Shown piece by piece: positions 59,908 to 64,000 of a stretch of DNA of 64,000 bases. Position 1 is the first letter of the stretch. Each line of letters opens with the position of its first letter. Source of the stretch: Copromyces sp. CBS 386.78. Lineage: Eukaryota; Ascomycota; Sordariomycetes; Sordariales; Sordariaceae. Location of the stretch: NCBI GenBank assembly GCA_030685235.1, contig MU839084.1:248001-312000 (forward strand). Reading direction: 5' to 3'. The position numbers and the translations under genes were made by a program. A model generated the notes under the pieces. It ran no database searches. It saw nothing but the letters and a program-made list of their open reading frames with translations, and was not told the origin of the DNA.

Positions 59908-60864
59908 GTACTCCTTCTCGACGAAGCCAATCCTCTTGGGTATGCGCCCATGCTCGCCAGATTCAGTGCCATGATCCTCACTTCTCCAGATATATGGGCA
60001 GCGTTCGTTGCCCATGAATGGACGCGCAGGACTGGTAATCCTCAACCAGCCTCTCCTGTGCCTGGAGAAGGCCTCGACGATGAGTTCGATGATGTAGATG
60101 AAGAATTCTCCGAGGGGATGCAGGACTTGTGGTTCGACATTATGGAAGAAGGTCAATGGGCAGAAGAGCCTAATCAGCCTAGGTTTTTTGGCCCACCTCG
60201 ACCTCCGGCCCAGTTTCAATGGGAGGTTGGCCATGACGACGTGCCAGTCTTACCCATTGGTCCTCCACCCATCGATGAAGTATTTCACGTAGATGACCTC
60301 CTTTGGGATGGCGCCTACATGATCCTTCCTCGGGGTCCTGTCCCTGAGCCACGCGATGTCGATGACCAAGACGGCCCTTTCTGGGCTCCTCCCCCGGCGA
60401 CCCCTCGCCAACACCATTTTCTCCCAATAGAACACTGGACAGGCGATGAAGATGAACACTTCTTGCAGTCGCTAGAAGGTGGTACAGCTGAAAACACACC
60501 CCTCGATCCACTTGACAATCTCTTACTAGATCGGCCCCCCTGGGCTGATGACTTCCCTCCACCTCCTCGAGCGACGGCCCAAGATATAATAGACTTGGTC
60601 GAAAGAGAACCCCCCATTCCTCCTCCCGGATGGCAAACTGCGCTGACCCTCATTCGACCCTGGTTTCACGAAGCGCCATGGAGGCTGGAGCCGGCGACCA
60701 ACATTCCCGAGCACATTGTCGGAGAAGACGACCTCCGGACGTGGGTCGAGGATGCTGTAGATGTACTGATCCGCCGCAACAGGACGCTGCTGCAGCTTAT
60801 CAGATTTGATGTCATTCAGGCAATATCTGGTCCAGTGGACGACCCTCGAGCATGGGCAATGTGA
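59908..60864 (+). CDS. In-frame continuation behind the RBR gene: 318 codons after one TAG
   Basis: The reading frame of the ligase continues without a break after TAG (59905-59907) to TGA at 60862-60864. The first ATG is at 59950, giving 304 residues if it is a separate gene. The sequence is acidic and Pro-rich, with clear protein-like composition (MQDLWFDIMEEGQWAEE, FFGPPRPPAQFQWEVG). It ends with a helical part that includes VEDAVDVLIRRNRTLLQLIR. No separate promoter room exists (42 bp). CAG to TAG would be the classical RIP change, so the long form may be ancestral. Splicing around the TAG, for example from GTAACG near 59835, is another possibility. Confidence 0.6.
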   Translation, partial: VLLLDEANPLGYAPMLARFSAMILTSPDIWAAFVAHEWTRRTGNPQPASPVPGEGLDDEFDDVDEEFSEGMQDLWFDIMEEGQWAEEPNQPRFFGPPRPPAQFQWEVGHDDVPVLPIGPPPIDEVFHVDDLLWDGAYMILPRGPVPEPRDVDDQDGPFWAPPPATPRQHHFLPIEHWTGDEDEHFLQSLEGGTAENTPLDPLDNLLLDRPPWADDFPPPPRATAQDIIDLVEREPPIPPPGWQTALTLIRPWFHEAPWRLEPATNIPEHIVGEDDLRTWVEDAVDVLIRRNRTLLQLIRFDVIQAISGPVDDPRAWAM

Positions 60865-62704
60865 GAAGCAAAACTAATCAGCACGCTGTCTGGAGTGAGG
60901 CGTTCATCAAGATGGGAGGCACGATCGGAGCGATCATGGCCTATATGGCATCGAAACGTCGGCCTGTTGTACATGGGACTGTTTGCAAGTGTTATTACTC
61001 GACTTTTCCCCCTTAGGTCAGGTAGCGATGGTGTTGGGCTTTTTGCGATGCTTTTGACCGAACGAGGTCCTTGTCCTTGTCCTCAACCATCTGAAAGATG
61101 GGAACTTGTAGCACGGTACGTAAAGAAAACGGATGTAGGGATCTTGCAAATAGTTGTTATCCCCTACTTGAGGTGGAACATGCTGGAAATACTGTATCAT
61201 TTACTCACTGGGACATATCATAATCTTCGGTGGCACATAATTGAGCACGACTTCCGAGTGCAAAACCTGGGCGGTCGATCAAGAGACGTGCAATGCTTCA
61301 GTACATAAGTTAGCCTTACCCCGTATCGTTGTCCGTTAAAAGTAAATATGTGTATGTAATGTTCATAGCAATGCTAAACCCAGCCATCCATCGCCTTCAC
61401 CTTACCTAAGCCGAATAAACATAATGAACGCATTCACTGAACACGATGCTTATCGGCATTTGACTTGAAAATACACCAGCCCATTTTTTTTTTTTTTTTT
61501 ATTTTTTTTTTTCTCATTTCATCTGCATGCCACGCCACATCAAAAGCGAAGCCTTCAATATTTATACCATCCATCTGCTCAAGAAATGCAAGCAGGCATC
61601 GAATAACTTTCTCGGCCCAAAGGTCCAAAACTCCTACCACACCACACAACCCAATCAATGCATGTAATCCTTTATTCAACTCTTCTTTTTTTTATAAGCG
61701 CATGAGTAGACTAAAATAGTCACATACGACCATACCCACTGGAAAACTCGGGATCCCGTCCGCTCTCCCATAGATAAGCCAGTGAGGGCCAGACTAGTAG
61801 TTGGGTCGGTGACGACCAGCGAATCCCTGGTGTTGTATGTTTTTATTTTTTCTCTTTTTCATTTTTTTTTTCTCTTCTTACCGATTGTGCTGTTATCTTT
61901 TAATTTCTTTCTTCCCCCTCTTTCTGTCCCTTTTGTCTCATCACAATTACGTTTTCCCAACGTTATTTTGGTCACTGCCGTTGATGGCTGGAGTCGCGTG
62001 GAGTTTGCAGTGAGGTTCCACGCTAACAGAACTTTTCGGGTCGAGCGGGTGTGAAGGCTTATAAAGATTGGGAAAAGCAGGCAAACGATGATGCTTGAAT
62101 TGTTAGAAATGCATACGTAGTATTCGTGAATTTGATTGGAGTTTTGAGTGGGTTAAGGTGGTCAAATTGCGCAGTGTCGAGGCTGAGTTTTCGTTGCGTT
62201 TTCTCCATGGCAGCAGCCTTTTCGGTGTTGGTGGTGGGCCGCAAGAAATTTCCAAGTACTACACACGTTGTCCTTGTCGAATAGAATTGCAAACCAGAAT
62301 GGTGAGTTTATGATTTTATTCAGAGCTATTGCGGGTAATCTGGCCGCTGTACAACGTCATTTGTCCACATCTGGACGGAGTTTTCCCAATATCCTCATGA
62401 CGTGCCCATCTTCGCTCTTTCTGTTGTTGACTGCCAAATCCTTACTCCATTCTTCCTCCAGAAAAGAGTGACAACTACCTCCAGAGGTAAGACGCAAGGG
62501 AAAACTGAAATGAAATGGAATGAAATGAAATAAAATGAATGACTCGTTAGGCCGATTTGACCGCCATTTCCACCTCGTCCCGTGAATGCTCGTGTATTCC
62601 CTTGTGTCCCCTTCTTCAGTTCCCTCATTCTTTTGCGCTATCATCGGCTTCAGTGCCTTACGCAGAGGCGTGCGCATAGGACAATCAAACCAATGAAGGT
62701 AAAT
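60865..62704. other. Intergenic region, no gene seen
   Basis: T-rich tracts at about 61484-61512 and 61855-61930. Only chance ORFs occur. The right part is the 3' flank of the minus-strand gene ending at 62705. Confidence 0.5.
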
Positions 62705-63315
62705 TCATTCTTCCGCCGATATAATAGACAATGCCTCATCATCCATTTGCAACTCGTAGACTTTCGATACAACGACCACATCCCGAACGCAGATATCTTC
62801 CGCGCTGTGTTGTTGGTACGACCCAATGAGGCGGTTTGGGAACTTGCGCTTAGTAGCAAGCTGCCGTGGTTTGAGCTTCTGTTCGCCTTCCTTGACGAAA
62901 ATCGCCCAGTAAGTGATAAAGTCATACACCTATCACGAGAGTCGGTTAGCTAAGGTACCTTAGATATAGTGAACGACCGACCAAAAGAATCTCCATCTCC
63001 GCAAAAGCGTCGAATGGGAATGGTATGGACGTTACTTACCATCAGCGCGTCGGGTTTGTCTTTGTATTGGGGTCGGTTCGTCATGAACATCCAAATCCCA
63101 TTGAGCTGTGCGATGGCCTGCGAGTCAAGTTGGGATGGGACCTTTTTGAAGATATAGCAGGCTTGTGGCCTTTTCCACCTTGTATCCGCCCGAAAACCCT
63201 CAAGCTGTGCAAGTGTATTTGCATTCTTCAATGCTTCAAGGAATGCTCCGAGATCAAACTCCTTGCCCTTGGGCGATACAGCCTCTTTATAGACTTCTCC
63301 TTGAAGTCCTTCCAT
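62705..63315 (-). CDS. Unidentified protein (166 aa or more), two exons, start uncertain
   Basis: Exons are 63315-63040 and 62929-62705, with GTAAGT donor, GCTAACC branch and TAG acceptor in phase 0. The join gives NRPQYKDKPDALMVYDFITY. The product is charged and globular-looking (KSCYIF-like segment RPQACYIFKKVPSQLD, then RQLATKRKFPNRLIGSYQ), with no family recognised. The frame is open upstream of the ATG at 63315 to about 63342 and reads VSDRDANNVMEGL. A start with better context (CAACAATGTC, 63384) lies in another frame, which suggests a 1-nt frameshift between them or a missed exon. Confidence 0.6.
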
Positions 63316-63527
63316 AACATTGTTGGCATCTCTGTCGGAGACTCGCTACCAGAAGGTGGCTGAGTACTAGGAGCTGAACCTGACATTGTTGATGGTTTGC
63401 TGGATCTGATGATATGATATACGTCGTTGGCTGTAAGACTCGATCTGATCGAGTGACTGCTGGGCAAGATACTGACTTGCAAACTGAACCGACGTCTAGC
63501 GGATGGACTTCTTTCTAAATACATCGT
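63316..63527. promoter_or_regulatory. 5' region of the minus-strand gene
   Basis: Contains the alternative start ATG at 63384 in good context (CAACAATGTCAGG) and the palindrome-like CGATCTGATCG (63441-63451). Otherwise featureless. Confidence 0.35.
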
Positions 63528-63747
63528 TCATAGAGGAAGCGTGATACGCTCTTGGTCATCCTCACCGACAAGAAAGTCCATTTCGTCAAAACCGATATCG
63601 TCCAACTAGACGGCGGCCTAGTTGGCGCGCTGGCAATGAAAGACGGTAGTGCTCGAAGGTAGATCGAGTCACCGAAGCACATCTCACCAACCGAAAAACC
63701 GAGAGCCAACATCCCGCCATGCCGTTGGTTCTGGTTGCCATTGACAT
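63528..63747 (-). CDS. Candidate very small two-exon gene (45 aa)
   Basis: Exon 1 63747-63688 and exon 2 63605-63528 could be joined through an 82-nt intron with GTGAGA donor and TAG acceptor in phase 0, giving MSMATRTNGMAGCWLSVFRL then an acidic end DDIGFDEMDFLVGEDDQ with stop at 63528. The acidic tail looks like a genuine C terminus, so the second exon may instead belong to a larger gene beyond the window. Confidence 0.25.
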
Positions 63748-64000
63748 CGTGAGCTGGAACGAAAGTTGCGAGTGAAAAGACGTGATGAATGGGAAGAGGG
63801 GCTCAACGTAATACGAAATCACACGGAGCGATAGAGAATTATACATGGGAAGCGCCTCGATAATACTGTTGGCAGAACTCGGAACTCTCAGAATTGCCAA
63901 CAAGGAATTTGCAAAAGTAAATCGTCAAGCCCGTTATCACAACAAACACTTTCAGGTTGGATGTTGGAAGAAAATACCTCGACCGGGATTCGATAGCCAA

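Noticed and set aside
63979..64000. tRNA 3'-end-like sequence on the minus strand (GATTCGATAGCC region)
   Set aside because: Only a partial B box is visible and the T stem does not pair; the rest lies outside the window.
1..64000. CRISPR arrays, operons, prokaryotic signals
   Set aside because: None are present; the DNA is nuclear fungal.

Overview
The window is nuclear DNA of a filamentous ascomycete, most likely Neurospora or a close Sordariales relative. Genes are split by short introns with GTAAGT/GTACGT-type donors, CTAAC/CTGAC branch sites and TAG/CAG acceptors. Two tRNA genes carry introns. Three repeat blocks are extremely A+T-rich and full of stop codons of the CAA/CAG to TAA/TAG kind, the signature of repeat-induced point mutation (RIP).

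Left arm (1-20.5 kb): the 3' end of an unidentified gene; a short assembly gap with homopolymers; tRNA-His(GTG) with a 21-nt intron; a 1409-residue coiled-coil protein (minus strand) containing ten 17-residue repeats; a weak hypothetical ORF; a small three-exon gene assembled here from exons as short as 15 nt; a large VPS9-ankyrin-PX protein resembling yeast Vrl1, read divergently from the small gene; a frame-broken relic resembling the C-terminal part of HET-type proteins; then about 4 kb without convincing genes, including a 49-bp tandem duplication.

Central part (20.5-41.3 kb): a RIP-degraded Ty1/copia LTR retrotransposon (21025-26449, 5-bp target duplication CGATG), then a small gene remnant, a 595-residue conserved-looking fungal protein, the OLA1/YchF-type ATPase, a PPPDE (DeSI-like) peptidase, tRNA-Leu(CAA) with intron, and a membrane-anchored 3-beta-hydroxysteroid dehydrogenase family protein.

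Repeat island (41.3-50.9 kb): a second, related copia element on the minus strand (41286-47427). It is itself interrupted by a 610-bp G+C-rich inverted-repeat element (MITE) that has not been RIPped. It lies 8 bp from the end of a RIPped Mutator-like DNA transposon (47436-50873). This is probably a heterochromatic, methylated island.

Right arm (50.9-64 kb): a secreted, probably GPI-anchored cysteine-rich protein; an F-box-like protein with a degenerate duplicated tail behind its stop; an RBR ubiquitin ligase whose frame continues for 318 sense codons beyond a single TAG; and a small gene with an apparent frameshift near its start. The single-copy genes are housekeeping or signalling functions with no operon-like logic. 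The most unusual material lies in the nested transposons, the 17-residue repeats and the RBR amber codon. I see no clearly new biological system.
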